Shown: positions 44,455-55,831 of the stretch, piece after piece
How positions within the stretch are numbered: position 1 is the first letter of the stretch
Layout: every line of letters begins with the position of its first letter
Source: Symbiodinium natans
Taxonomy: Eukaryota; Sar; Dinophyceae; Suessiales; Symbiodiniaceae
Assembly: GCA_905221605.1 (NCBI GenBank)
Contig: CAJNDS010000554.1
Location: forward strand, 1 to 64,000
Direction: 5' to 3'
DNA length: 64,000 bases
Translations under genes and position numbers: made by a program
Notes under the pieces: model-generated
Databases searched by the model: none
The model's input: only the letters and a program-made list of their open reading frames with translations
What the model was told of the DNA's origin: nothing

Positions 44455-44692
44455 TCAAAAACCCTAAACCCTAAACCCTAAACCCTAAACCCTAAACCCT
44501 AAACCCTAAACCCTAAACCCTAAACCCTAAACCCTAAACCCTAAACCCCTAAACCCTAAACCCTAAACCCTAAACCCTAAACCCTAAACCCTAAACCCTA
44601 AACCCTAAACCCTAAACCCTAAACCCTAACCCTAAACCCTAACCCTAAACCCTAAACCCTAAACCCTAAACCCTAAACCCTAACCCCCCCCT
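44455..44692. repeat. Long CCCTAAA array
   Basis: Over 30 near-perfect units, one of the longest regular arrays in the window, inside the spacer before D4. Confidence 0.95.
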
Positions 44693-44834
44693 CCCCCCGC
44701 CCGCCAAAAAAAAGAAAACAGAAGCCTCTTCCAACGACAAATTCCCGAGCCCGTGTTGGGGTGTACTTGCAGGTTCAGGTCATGGGCCATACGTAGGTTA
44801 GCTGCAGCTGTATCTGGTTAGAGCCCAGTTGAAC

Positions 44835-44955
44835 CTGTATATATATATATATATATGCATATGTATGTAGAAATCGATATTTTCGTTCAAATAGGTACAT
44901 TTGTTCATCTGCATGGTGTGTATATATATATATATTTTTATTTATTTATTTCTAC
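44835..44955. repeat. TA-rich microsatellite region
   Basis: Two ATATATAT blocks separated by about 60 nt, followed by ATTTATTT. Confidence 0.85.
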
Positions 44956-46391
44956 ATATATCTAGGTTTAAATTGCAGCCGTGCAGAACCAAACTAAGAA
45001 TCAGGTGAGCCTAGCCATACGGTTGAGAAGAACAATGTGGGCGAGTCATGTTTGTGGAAACAAACCTCCTGCGTTTGTGAAGAATTATGGACATCGCTCT
45101 TTCGAATGTCGGAGTGGTTCAACCCTGAAACCTAAATCCCGGACCCGAACCCCTCAACCCAGAAATAAGAACTCTCACACCTAGGTGCAGTCCTTCAAGA
45201 CCCAAACTTAAACCTCTTCGACAAACATTGGGGACTCCAGAATGTACCCTAAGACCCTACAACCCCGAACACCCGAAGACCCTCAAACCCCTTAAGACCT
45301 TAGACCCTAACGACGCTGAATTGGGTTCAGAGCTCAGGATTTCAGGGACGGGAGAGCATTCGGGAAAGAACGTAGAAGGGTTTAGGGTTGACATTGTTAA
45401 ACTCAGCGGCTCATAGTAGCGAATTCGAGCGACGAAGCTACCCTTGAAGTCATTTGGGGCGGGCTGAAGGGTACCTAATGGCCCAACTCCCCGCTGAGAA
45501 CTACTGATTATGCAAGTCAAAGAATCGGAGACCGACAGGGGCGCCATGCTGTTTATGCTCTTGGCTGAAGGAGGTTTTAGGGTTTAGGGTTTAGGGTTTG
45601 GGGTTTAGGGTTTAGGGTTTAGGGCTTAGGGTTTAGGGCCAAGGTGTAGGAGTTGTCATCGTCGCAAGCAAGATGGGGTAGGTGCGTTTACGGATTGAGA
45701 GGCTTGCAGCTTGCATTGCCTGAAGGCCTAGAAACCCTAAACCCTAAACCCCAAACCCTAAACCCTAAACCCCAAACCCTAAACCCCGAATCGAAAGAGA
45801 TGTCCGAACAGCCGTGCCTGGCTATACAAATGTAGCTTTTCTCATTTTCCTTTGAAGATCGTGGATCCGGAAGTGGCCCCTTTTTAGGCCTCTTCGGCTT
45901 TTCCGCTTGTGCTCCTTTAAAGGGCTTGATTGCGCCTCCGTGGCAGAAGGAAGAGTGCATCACGTGGACCAGGTGTGCGACTGTCAGAGTTTAGGAGTTC
46001 AGGTTTAACGGAAGGGGCTCGGAATCAATACCCACGGGATTCCCTTTAGGGTCCGTATATATAAGTATACTATAATAACCCGCAAAGCCCTTTTCTACAA
46101 AACGCTCTGCTTCACCTTCATCGCACAGACTTCGGTCCGTATACCCGCGAAGCCCTACTCTAATTAAACCCTAAACCCTGAACCTGAAACCTGAAACCCT
46201 AAACCCTAAATATTCGGCGTGCCTGGTCCGCATGCTCTTCCCGACCGCCCAAACCCACCTCCCAGTGCGAACGCGATGCGCGAAGAAAGCTTGGGCAGAC
46301 GCACCCTAAACCCTAAACCCTAAACCCTAAGCCCTTAGCCCTAAACCCTATACCCTTAACCCTAAACCTGGGTTCGGGCTCCCTAAACCAT

Positions 46392-46470
46392 GGGATGTTC
46401 CCCCTTATACTAACAGTCCTTAATAGGGATTATCATAGGGGGTATTACAATTCGTATCAAGGAATGTTCA
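46392..46470. mobile_element. MITE-like element, family C, 3' decayed
   Basis: The intact left half is GGGATGTTCCCCCTTATACTAA; the right half ends AAGGAATGTTC. Confidence 0.65.
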
Positions 46471-46795
46471 GGCTTTTGGGGCTTAGAGGTCTCAGCCCCA
46501 AACCCTACACTAAAAGCCTTAACCCGAAGCCCTGAATACCCTAAACCCTAAACCCTAAACCCTAATTAAACCCTAAACCCTAAACCCTAAACCCTAAATT
46601 AGGAGGTTAACGCCAATGGGTGGGGGCTCAGTTCCCAGATGAGCCCGCGTAGGGGTTGCACGATGTAGGGGGTTTTAGTAAACCCTAAACCCTAAACCCT
46701 AAACCCTAAGCCCTAAACCCTAAACCCTAAACCCTAAACCCTAAACCCTAAACCCTAACCCTAAGCCCTAAACCCTAAACCCTAAACCCTAAACA

Positions 46796-47060
46796 CTTTT
46801 TCGTATCTAGGGCTTAGGGGGTCTTCAGGTTGAACGTTTAAGGTTTAGATATAAGTTTTCAAGGGACTAGAGGAGGGACGCTGATAACGGACCTTAGCCC
46901 CTAACCCTAAACCCTAAACCCTAAACCCTAAACCCTAAACCCTAAACCCTAAACCCTTTTTCGTATCTGGGGCTTAGCGGGTCTTCAGGCTGAACGTTTA
47001 AAGTTCAGAATATAAGTTTTCAAGGGATCAAAGGAGGGACGCATATAACGGACATTACGG
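46796..47060. repeat. Direct duplication of a ~95-nt segment, each after a CCCTAAA array
   Basis: Segments starting CTTTTTCGTATCTAGGGC (46796) and CTTTTTCGTATCTGGGGC (46957) both continue through GGTCTTCAGG, GAACGTTTAA, AAGTTTTCAAGGGA and AGGAGGGACGC. The duplication unit includes the array. Confidence 0.82.
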
Positions 47061-47872
47061 GTTAGTTAGGGGTTATTTATTAGGGAATTGTTAAGGTATA
47101 TAGGAAAACAAGATTTCGGATTCCTTCTAGGGGGTCCCTTGTGATACCCCTTGCCCCCCCCCCCCCCCCCCCAAACAAAGCAGAGACTCCCAACATACAG
47201 AGAACAGGTGCCTGAATCCAGAACCCCGAACCCTGAACCCCGAAAATACCCAAGCCCTAAACCCTAAACCCTCAACCCTAAACCCGACACCCCAAACCGC
47301 CCCAAGCTTGGAAATCTCCCTGAACCCCGAAACCCTCAAATTCCCAACAGCCCCATCACACACCTTAACTGCAAACTCAGTTCTATGATCCCCGAAACTT
47401 ACTCTAGGCACCCTGCAACCCCCAAAAGCCTAAGACGCAACTGCAGATTTGCCTCAAGTGCGCTCCCCTACAACTTTCCAGGCCAAATTTCGGTTGAGGC
47501 TCGGTTCTCATCTGGGAAGCCTCAACCCTAAGCCCTAAACCAACCCAGGGTGTCGGGTTTCAGGGTTTACGGTTGAGGGCCTACGCTGGAGGCGAGGGTT
47601 GCAGTTGAGCGGTGGTATGGGAATGTTGGGGTGCATGTCCAGGGGTTTGAGATGTGTGGTTTCCGCTCAGGGGTTCAGGGTTCAGAGCCTGGGGCTTAGA
47701 TTGTCGCGTTCAGGGTTGAGAGTCTAAGGTTCAGGTTTAAAAACGTCGGTTCAGGGTTCATCTGATCGAACGCGTTCTGGAATTGGGGTGTTGAGATTGC
47801 GCTCGTGGGGTCGTATCTGGCGACATGAAGTAGATTTGGATGCCCGGAGCTCTAGGCCCCAAGCCCTACACC

Positions 47873-47988
47873 CTACTTGGAGGTTCATGAGTAGTCAAAA
47901 AGCAGTAATAAAAATTGTCACCTAAGTAAGGCGATTTACAGTTAACCATACTAACCCTGCTGATAACTACCCATGCTCCTCCAAGTAG
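47873..47988. mobile_element. MITE-like element, family A
   Basis: The ends are CTACTTGGAGGTTCATGAGTAG and CTACCCATGCTCCTCCAAGTAG. Confidence 0.82.
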
Positions 47989-48544
47989 ACCCGACACCCT
48001 CAGCCCTAAGAAGTGTAAAGCCTGAGAAAGGCCTCAGCGGAGCCAGCCTCTTATTTAGGGTTTAGGGTTTGGGGTTTGGGGTTTGTGGTTTGGGGTTTGG
48101 GGTTTGGGGTTTAGTAGGGTTTCGGGCTTACCGGGGTAACCCCTGAACTTTCAACCTGAAACCTTTGGAGGGTGTAGGGTGGGTGAGGGGGGGTGCGGGG
48201 GAGGGAGGAAAACGCGCAATCCTGACTTAGAGCTGTCGGCATGACTTCAATAAGAGCATAAGCCGCCCAAGCCCTGAACCATATCAAAAAGTTGTGGTTA
48301 ACCAGGGTTCAGGTTCAGGGTTTCAGGTCTCAGGCGCTGGTACGAAGGTTTTGGGGGTCCTAGCACGAAAACGTATGGGGTTCTAAACCCGAATCCCATG
48401 GCATCCTAACCCAATCTTATACGCTAAGCCCCAAAGCCTGAACCTCAATATAGGGTAGAAAAGGGGTATATCAGGGGTCCCCGTGTAAGGGACCATGAAA
48501 CCCTAAACCCTAAACCCTCAACCCTAAACTACCCTAATAGACAG

Positions 48545-48616
48545 GCTTTAAGCATGGCCGGCTGCGACTGCACATCTGGCATGAAGCGCGTCGTGGGCTC
48601 CGTGCGGGGCCCCAGG
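48545..48616 (+). CDS. Weak candidate exon in the 9 kb spacer before D4
   Basis: The island after ACAG lies between a CCCTAAA block and later TTTAGGG repeats. It encodes ALSMAGCDCTSGMKR and a short tail, 24 codons in phase 0 to 0 with a GT donor. No homology is recognised. Confidence 0.35.
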
Positions 48617-49163
48617 GTTTGGGGTGGCGGGCCTGCGTGGACGCACTCGGGGGCGTTCAGAGGGTTTAGAAATAGAAGGTTTAGGGTTTAGGGTTTAGGG
48701 TCTAAGGATAGTTATATGGACGCTTAATATGGTCCCTTACCTCCGGTAAAGGGGTTAATATTGTCCCTTACCTCCGGTAAAGGGGTTCTGAAGTATGGGC
48801 CCTTGGGTTCTTTTGGGGTCTATAATGGGTATTTTTCAGGGGCCCCCTGTTCAGGGCAAAACCTTGTTTTAGGATGTAGGGCTAGGGTTTAGGGTTATGG
48901 TTTAGGGTTTAGGGTTTAGGGTTTAGGGTTTAGGGTTTACGGTTCAGGGTTTAGGGTTTATGGTTTAGGGTTTAGGGTTAGCTGTAGAGAGCCCTCTAAC
49001 ACGCTCGCAGACTTGCCATGACATAGCTCTGTTCGAGCACGTATGTAAGCCAGCGGCGCGTTTTGTTGCCAGTTTAGGGTTTGTTTATAGGGTTTGGTGT
49101 TTGGGGTTTAGTGTTTAGGGTTAAGGGTTGAGGGTTTGTTTATAGGGTTGCGGGTGTAGGGTT

Positions 49164-49260
49164 GGGATGTTCTCCATTATACTGACAGTCCTTAGTTGGG
49201 TGTATAGTACACCCAATTACAATCCCTATTAAGGACTGTTAGTATAAGGGGGGACTATCC
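49164..49260. mobile_element. MITE-like element, family C
   Basis: It runs from GGGATGTTCTCCATTATACT to AGTATAAGGGGGGACTATCC, with inner CAGTCCTTA / TAAGGACTG. Confidence 0.78.
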
Positions 49261-49369
49261 TAGAGGTTCAGGGGTGGTCATAAGTAGGGTTATAAGTATG
49301 GTAACTATACTTATAGCCTTATTCAGAGTACTTAGAATCTACGTATAACTACCATGAACCTCCAAGTAG
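49261..49369. mobile_element. MITE-like element, family A
   Basis: The left end is decayed (TAGAGGTTCAGGGG) and the right end intact (CCATGAACCTCCAAGTA). It abuts a family C element ending at 49260. Confidence 0.75.
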
Positions 49370-50480
49370 GGCTTGTTTATAGGGTTTGGGGTTTAGGGTT
49401 TAGGGTCCAGTGCCTCCGGGTGAAATGTACGGGCACAGACTGGTTTAGGGTTTAGGGTTTAGGGTTTAGGGTTTAGGGCATGTTGTGCAAGATCTTCGTG
49501 AAGATCAGTGTACAGAGTATGTGGTTCCCTAAACCATCACATGGAGGGGGACCTTTTTCTTCAGGCCGGCTGTACACCCGAAAGGTTGAGGGTTTAGGGC
49601 TTAGGGGGTTTAGGGTTTGGGGTTTGGGGTTAGGGCTACTTTTCTGCACCTTGCTTGGTTCAGACATGTTGTGCGGCAGGCAGGTTTTGAGCTTAGGATC
49701 CTCAGCCCTAAGCCCTGAAAACCCTAAGCTCAACCCCAATATATAAACTCTATAGACCCTATACGAAACCTAAACCCTGCATCAATATGCCATAATTTTT
49801 CCCGATAGACCTTATAAAAATCCTGTTGGAAGCCCTTTAAACCCTAAGCCCTGTGAGACCATGAACCTTGAGAGTTGCGACTCATGATCTGTTTACCAGC
49901 GGCTCATCGGCACAGGGTTGAGGGCCCTTCTTCAGGGCTTTAGGGTTTAGGGTTTAGGGTTTAGGGTTTAGGGTTTAGGGGATTCAGGCTTACACTTTTT
50001 TCAGGTTTTTAGGGGGTCTAGGTCTAGGTTTTGGAGTATATGGTTAAGCCTTGATGGGGTGCTTAAAGGTTTTAGGGCTCTGGGATTTAGGTTCACGGTT
50101 GAGGGTTTTGCGGCTTCTGCGTACGTCTACCCAACAGTGCTCCAACATCAGATAAACACCTCCCCCCCAAAAAAAAAAACTCAAGCTGCTCAGGCGATCG
50201 GCGGCCCCACGGCGTTCATGTGGATGTCTAATTCAGAGTCAGGTTCTTCTTGGGGTTGGGGATTTAGGGGTTTACCTCTGCAACGCGCACATTCCCCAAA
50301 ACCCGAAACCCTAAACGCCTAAAGCCCCTAAGCAATGCCTTGGGTTTAGGGTTTAGGGTTTAGGGTTTAGGGTTTAGGGTTTAGGGTTCAGGGTTGCTCT
50401 AAGACTCCAGAACGAAACAGTGGACTCGAGCTTGAGCATCCCGCGGGGGTTCCAGCTTGGTGGGCCGCAAGGGTCTGTAT

Positions 50481-50602
50481 GCTAGGACCGGGAGTCGGCC
50501 CCTGTTTTCCTTTTTTTTAGGGTTGGGGGTCCCTTATAATCCCCTTAACACCAAAAAGGGTAACTTTTTTATTCCTAGGTTACTCCCGGGTCTAGTAAGA
50601 GA
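50481..50602. mobile_element. MITE-like element, family H
   Basis: It runs from CTAGGACCGGGAGTC to ACTCCCGGGTCTAG, a terminal inverted repeat of about 14 bases. The same element is nested in the family A copy at 42387, and a diverged relative lies near 7230-7325. Confidence 0.78.
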
Positions 50603-51190
50603 CTTGAGGGTAACCTGGACGTGGTTTAGGAGTTCAGGGCTTCGGGTTGAGGAGATTTAGGGTTTAGGGTTTCCCTAAACCCCAAACCCTAAACCCTAAA
50701 CCCGAAAGTGCTTGGGGTTTGGGCCTTCGGCTTCGAGATTTGGGTTACGGGGCTTGGCATTCGGGTTTTAGGGCTCAGGGTTTAGGGTTTAGGGTTTAGG
50801 GTTTAGGGTCTATAGGGTTTAGGGTTTAGGGTTAGGGTGGGCTGGCGTATTCCGTGTGTCTTTGCTTCCGATGTGGGGCTGCGTGTTTGTTGAGACTTGG
50901 GGTTAGGGTTCAGGGTTTAGGGTTTAGGGTTTCGAGTTTCGGGTTTCGGGTTTAGGGTCAGGGTTTAGGAGTGTAGGGTGTGTGGTTTGAGTGGGGAATA
51001 CTTGCCCCCAGAGGAGTTATTGTACAGTCCCTTGAAGTCTTAGTACCTAGTATACAAATACAAGGTCTCTTTGGGGGTTGGTCAAGGTTCAGGGTGTAGG
51101 GTTCAGGGCTTAGGCCGCAAGATGTACGCTAAGTCTGGGGATTCAGGAATACGTTTGTTGGACCCTGAACCCGACGCCCTAAACCCTATA

Positions 51191-51276
51191 CCTACTGGTT
51201 CTTCGTAGGGAATCAGGGAGCTAAGTAGGTACCTTCCATCCCTCCACACCTCATTCCTTACGAAGAACCAGTAGGT
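51191..51276. repeat. Inverted repeat, ACTGGTTCTTCGTA ends
   Basis: CCTACTGGTTCTTCGTA on the left and TACGAAGAACCAGTAGG on the right form a 17-base perfect inverted repeat around about 50 nt. Confidence 0.82.
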
Positions 51277-51524
51277 ATCAGCCCGGGGCTTATCTCATCC
51301 TTAAATAGTCGCTCCAGCCGAGGGTCCTCCAGTGGCTACTCCGCCGGGCGCTCAGCCACAGCGCCTGAGACCTCCCAGAGCTACCCTGGCATTCTTCTGT
51401 TGTTTTGCTTGAGCAGAAGCCGTGATCTCTGCAACCGCCAGCTGAAGCCTGAGCCCTAAACCCTAAACCCTAAACCCTAAACCCTAAACCCTAAACCCTA
51501 AACCCTAAACCCTAAACCCTACAG

Positions 51525-51580
51525 GCCCCCCAAGTTGAAGCTTGGAGGCGCCGGGAGTTCGCACCACGAAAACCGAGCCG
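51525..51580 (+). CDS. Weak candidate exon in the 9 kb spacer before D4
   Basis: It directly follows a CCCTAAA array and ACAG, and is followed by TTTGGGG/TTTAGGG repeats from about 51617. It opens APQVEAWRRREFAPRK. The donor cannot be fixed; phase 0 would need an earlier end. No homology is recognised. Confidence 0.3.
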
Positions 51581-51861
51581 GTGGCACCCCCTGATGTCGG
51601 GGGCCCTAGCCTACCCTGGGGTTTGGGGTTTACGGTTTAGGGCTAGGGTTTAGGGCTTGGGGTTTAGGGTTTGGGGTTTAGGGTGTAGGGTGTAGAGGTT
51701 TGGGCCTCAGGGTTTATAGGGTTTAGAGGAGTAGGGAGTTTCAGTCGGAGGGTCTGGGTGGGAATGGATGCCAGGAACCCAGTGAGTGCGTTCTGGTCAA
51801 AGCCTTGCATGCAGGGAACCCAAACAGAGACCAACATAGGGGTCGGAAAAAATACTAATAT

Positions 51862-52000
51862 CATGGGTTCCCCTACTACCCCCCTCTATACTACCTTCCC
51901 CCCATAATTCAGCCTCTTCGAGATTATTCAGCCTCATTAAGGCTATTTAAGGGGGAACCTAGGGGGGGTAGTAAAGAGAGGGGTAGTAGGGGAACCCATG
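51862..52000. mobile_element. Large perfect-ended hairpin element
   Basis: CATGGGTTCCCCTACTACCC at the left and GGGTAGTAGGGGAACCCATG at the right form a 20-base inverted repeat. The inner CTCTTCG / TTCAGCC part is less symmetrical. Confidence 0.82.
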
Positions 52001-52875
52001 ATAATAGCATTCCCTTATGGTCCCTAAGTATACTCGAATAACCCCCAAACACTTAGGGTTCCAATGATTCAGGCCCCTAGATTATCATGTAGAGATCTTC
52101 GCGTCTCGTAGGCCTTATCAGGGGATCATCTGGGAATCGGGCCGGCGCAAGACTTACTCCTAAGTTAGTAGTAGGGAGCCAGAAGAATCACCCAGATCTC
52201 TCCCTAGTTAGTAGCACGAGCGTAAGCATGATGCTTACTCGCCAAGATGCCCCTTCTCCTCTCTGCTACACTTGACCCGGACCTCACACAGCGTTTCTCT
52301 TCGCAACGCGAAGAACGGCGACGGCAGTACTCCTTAAAATGGGCGGCCCCAAAAGGGTCCCTGCTTCAGAGCGTTTAGTTTCAGATTTTTTTAATCAACC
52401 CGAAACCCTAAACCCTAATCCCTAAACCCTAAACCCTAAACCCTAAACCCTAACATCTTTTTAAGCTGGCTGGGGGCTGAATGTGAGGCTGCGCGATCCC
52501 AGGCCCGTTTGATCTCTTACCCTAGGAGCTCCCTACAAAACAAGCCGCCCTGAACCCTAAACCAGAAATCGAAGCCCTTTTCAAAGTTGAAGCCGCTTCC
52601 TAAACCAGGTTAGGGTTTAGGGTTTAGGGTTTAGGGTTTAGGGTTTAGGGTTTAGGGTTTAGGGTTTAGGGTTTAGGGGCATTGCTTAAACTACGCCTTC
52701 TAAACAAGAGAATCCATAGAAGATGCTGACCAACTCCCAACTCTAAACACGGCTTAAGCGTCAGAGGTTGAAAACCTTAAGCCCAATACAGTAGACCCTA
52801 AACCCTAACCCTAAACCCTAAACCCTAAACCCTAAACCCTAAACCCTACGACCCCCCCCCCCCTGCTTTGCCGAG

Positions 52876-52897
52876 GCGTTGCGCCTTCTCCAAGAAG
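52876..52897 (+). CDS. D4 micro-exon ALRLLQE (22 nt)
   Basis: The exon encodes ALRLLQE plus one base and, with the next exon, gives ALRLLQEGNDRFV, the N-terminal beta-CA signature. Length and phase equal D2 12936-12957. The donor is GC. Confidence 0.82.
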
Positions 52898-52944
52898 GCC
52901 CGGCTTGCAGGTTTAGGGTTGCTCCCTTTTATACCTTTATACCC

Positions 52945-53125
52945 TAAACCCTAAACCCTAAACTCTGAACCCTAAACCCTAAACCCTAAACCCTAAACCC
53001 TAAACCCTAAACCCTAAACCCTAAACCCTAAACCCTAAACCCTAAACCCTAAACCCTAAACCCTAAACCCTAAACCCTAAACCCTAAACCCAAACCCTGA
53101 ACCCTAAACCCTAAACCCTAAACGA
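52945..53125. repeat. CCCTAAA array directly after the D4 micro-exon
   Basis: About 24 units. Unusually, the C strand lies close to the 5' end of this intron. Confidence 0.94.
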
Positions 53126-53877
53126 TAGGATTAGGGGAACCCTTGGGGGTATAGATCCTCTGAATAAGGTCCCGTTTTAAGAGAGCCAGAAGAGGGTTCA
53201 GAAGGGTTCCCTTTTGAGGGTCCCCCTTATCCTACCTAGGATATACTACCCCCTCCCCCCAAAAGCAAAAAAATACGCCCTACATATATAGGCCCTAACC
53301 CCAGGATGGGTTGTTAGGCTTTATCATTCCCCATAAAGCAACCCTATGAAGGCTATGAAGGGCCTGTTAAGGAGAGGTTCTCGGATGTCATGGCCCATCC
53401 TAACCCACTCATGGCGGCGCAATGCTCGGTTCCACAATCCTGGATCCCAGCGCACCCCGGGAAGTGGCAAAGCGCATCCTCCTCTGCTTGAAGGGGGGGG
53501 TTACAAGGGAACCGAAGCACCTAAAAAACTTGGATATAGGGGCTGAACTTCTGAACCCTACAGTTCGAACCCGAGACCCGAATCCCATGTAATTTATGTC
53601 CTAGCAAGGGGTTTAGGGTTTAGGGTTTAGGGTGGGAGGTTTGGGTTTATGGCCCAAATACTAAGGGGTTTCAGGTCTCGGGCTGTGGAACGTTCGAAGC
53701 GAAACTCCTCCTAGGATCTCCGATCAGCGGCTCCAAAGTGACCCTAAACCCTAAATCCTAACCCGAAACCCTTCACCCTAAACCCTAAACCCGAAACCCT
53801 AAACTTAAACCCTAAACCCTAAACCCCAAACACCGAACCCTTAAACCTAAGCTTACGCTAACCCCCCAATGTCGCAG

Positions 53878-53917
53878 GCAACGACCGCTTTGTTGCCGGC
53901 AAGCCGCAGGCAATCAG
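53878..53917 (+). CDS. D4 exon: NDRFVAGKPQ
   Basis: The exon encodes NDRFVAGKPQAI plus AG. The GT donor at 53918 is preferred over GC after CAG because the next exon needs two carried bases. Confidence 0.82.
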
Positions 53918-54239
53918 GTGCTCGCCCCATTGCCTGGTTCAGGGTTTAGGGTTCAGGTTTGGGCCTTAAGTTTAGGGTTTAGGTTTTTAGGGTTCAGGGC
54001 GTTGTGTTCAGAGGCTTAGCTGAGTGGCTGAGTAGATAACCTCCAACCACTTTTCGTGCATAGTCCATCCTGCTGTGCTTGAAAGGTTAGCCCTTTCTTG
54101 GGTCAGGGTACTCAGCAACTGTGTTGTGGTCTAGGCTTTGTTGAGCATTTCCTAAGGGCTCATGTACATTGAAGAGCCTTGGCTGCCATGTCTCTACAGC
54201 AGCTCCAAAGGGCCCACGAGTATACGACACAGGTCTTAA

Positions 54240-54335
54240 GAGTATATATGTATATATATATATATATTAAATAGGTACCGGCCCATGGATATATATATAT
54301 ATATATGTATGTATATATACATATATACGTCTACA
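54240..54335. repeat. TA-rich microsatellite region
   Basis: Alternating ATATATGT repeats in the intron before the D4 TNAKMR exon. Confidence 0.88.
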
Positions 54336-54483
54336 TTTATGTTTTCAGGACTATTTGGCATGTTTAAAGCCCAAACGAAGACCCTGTTGCTTCTGGGCCA
54401 CGCAGCGAGCTCTTTGGTCGTCATCGTGATCGTCCCGAGCATTGCAAACACAGCGTAGCTATCATCCTTGCCCAGGCTTTCCT

Positions 54484-54595
54484 TTGTGGTACTTTACTGT
54501 ATCTTTAGATCCTTACCTTTTTTGGGTTTATTGGGTTTCTTATTAAGGCAGCTAAAAGTAAGTTTAATTTATAGCTACCCTCCTGAGTGCAGCCC
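54484..54595. repeat. Dispersed repeat, family G
   Basis: A close copy of 20784-20870, extended on the right through TAGCTACCCTCCTGAGTGCA, which also occurs at 19010. An open frame across it is not a gene. Confidence 0.7.
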
Positions 54596-54940
54596 AGGCT
54601 TTCGTAAGAGAATGATGGCAACACTTCAACACTTCTGCAGGCTCCTGTAGTATCCCCAAGGCCGCATCCCGACAGCCTTGCCCCCGAAGTTTTTAGGGTT
54701 CAGGGGTTTAGGGTTTAGGGTTCAGGGGTTGCTCAGAAAGCTAAGCCCCCCGTACACCCTAAACCCTAAACCCTAAACCTGAAACCCTAAACCCTAAACC
54801 ACCGGGCCTGCCCCCAAGTTCTCATCCCAGACGTTGCAAAGCCCCTCAGCTCCCCCCAGATTGTGCTCCGTTCTTTTGCGTGCCCTGGCTATTCTAAGGC
54901 GGCCGTGCTACAATAGGGAACCACAAAAGCTTAGTAGCTG

Positions 54941-55030
54941 AATGAGTACACTTTACACTTGTTGGGATGCTCTAACCCCCTTAGAACTGAAAGTGTAGAC
55001 TTGCTGGGGGCTTATGAACTCAGCAACTAA
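54941..55030. mobile_element. Putative short mobile element, family J
   Basis: It shares TTGGGATGCT, GAACTGAAAGTGTAGAC-like and GGGGCTTATGAAC segments with 28340-28430. Confidence 0.55.
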
Positions 55031-55087
55031 GAAAGCGACCCCGAAGTCTGAATAAAAAAGCTCCGTAGTATCATCGGGAGCTAGAGA

Positions 55088-55190
55088 CTTGCTAGCCCTG
55101 CGGTACCCTTTTGCCCCCTTTTTTGTTTCAAGGTTCCCTTGTAAAGTATCCAAAAACAAAAAGGGGTACCCTTATTGTAGTATGGTTCCC
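55088..55190. mobile_element. Family D element, diverged
   Basis: A degenerate left end (CTTGCTAGCCCTGCGGTACC) and a matching core with AAAAAGGGGTACCCTTATTG, but no clear right end; TTACCCCCC repeats follow. Confidence 0.6.
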
Positions 55191-55320
55191 CTTACCCCCC
55201 TTGCCCCCCCCCCCCTTGCCGCCCTTACCCCCCTTACCCCCCTTACCCCCCTTTCCCCCGTTTCCCCCCTTTCCCCCTAAGGAGAAGTGATCAACGTGTC
55301 GAGAAGACCCCCAATGCCAG

Positions 55321-55363
55321 GACCAATGCCAAGATGCGCACCCTGCTTGTCGAGGAGGGCCAG
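55321..55363 (+). CDS. D4 exon: TNAKMRTLLVEEGQ
   Basis: G completes Arg, then TNAKMRTLLVEEGQ, the helix before the zinc site. It ends phase 0 at a GC donor. Confidence 0.84.
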
Positions 55364-55440
55364 GCTTCGTTGAGGGTTTAGGGTTGAGGGTTTAGGGTTT
55401 AGGGTTTAGGGTATAGGGGCGGGTGGCTTTAGTGGAGTCA

Positions 55441-55535
55441 TACTTGGAGGTTCATGGGTAACTGTCATGAAAACCTGATTCAGGGTACAGTACTTCTAAC
55501 CCTGATTTCTACTACCCCTGAACCCGTGCTAGTTA
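55441..55535. mobile_element. MITE-like element, family A, 3' decayed
   Basis: The left end TACTTGGAGGTTCATGGGTA is intact. The right end is recognisable only as CCCCTGAACCCGTGCTAG. Confidence 0.6.
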
Positions 55536-55696
55536 CCAGTGGGGTGTCGGTGCCCCTAAACCCGAAGCCCCAGGCATGCTCGAGGGTTCCGACCCTCCGA
55601 ATTCTCAGAAACGAATCTTAAGCCCTGCACCGAACTGCAACTACAGCCTGAGGCATAATGCCTTCATATCAGAAACGGCTTGGACCCCCATAGCTT

Positions 55697-55790
55697 GGGA
55701 TGTTCCCCCTTAGACTAACAGTCCTTAGTAGGAGTATGATACGGGGTACTCTGATCCCTCTTGAGAACCTTAATGAGGGGGAACATGCCA
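55697..55790. mobile_element. MITE-like element, family C
   Basis: It runs from GGGATGTTCCCCCTTAGACT to GAGGGGGAACATGCC. It lies 42 nt before the D4 zinc-motif exon. Confidence 0.72.
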
Positions 55791-55831
55791 ACCCATAGTG
55801 TCTACTTTGGCTGCCCGGGAGAATCTGCAAG

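Larger units (their letters stand above)
43960..52875 (+). other. Nearly exon-free 9 kb spacer before D4
   Basis: It holds a long CCCTAAA array (44455-44690), AT microsatellites (44835-44955), paired CCCTAAA blocks and a duplicated segment (46540-47060), at least six MITE-like elements (44262, 46392, 47873, 49164, 49261, 50481), hairpins at 51191 and 51862, and TTTAGGG arrays. Only two weak exon candidates (48545, 51525) were found. Confidence 0.6.

Noticed and set aside
44981-45184. 67-codon frame beginning MQNQTKNQ
   Set aside because: Composition is not repetitive, but no motif, splice context or repeat flanking supports it.
46208-46305. Unique island between two CCCTAAA blocks
   Set aside because: No frame gives a convincing peptide and there is no TTTAGGG block on its right; left unassigned.
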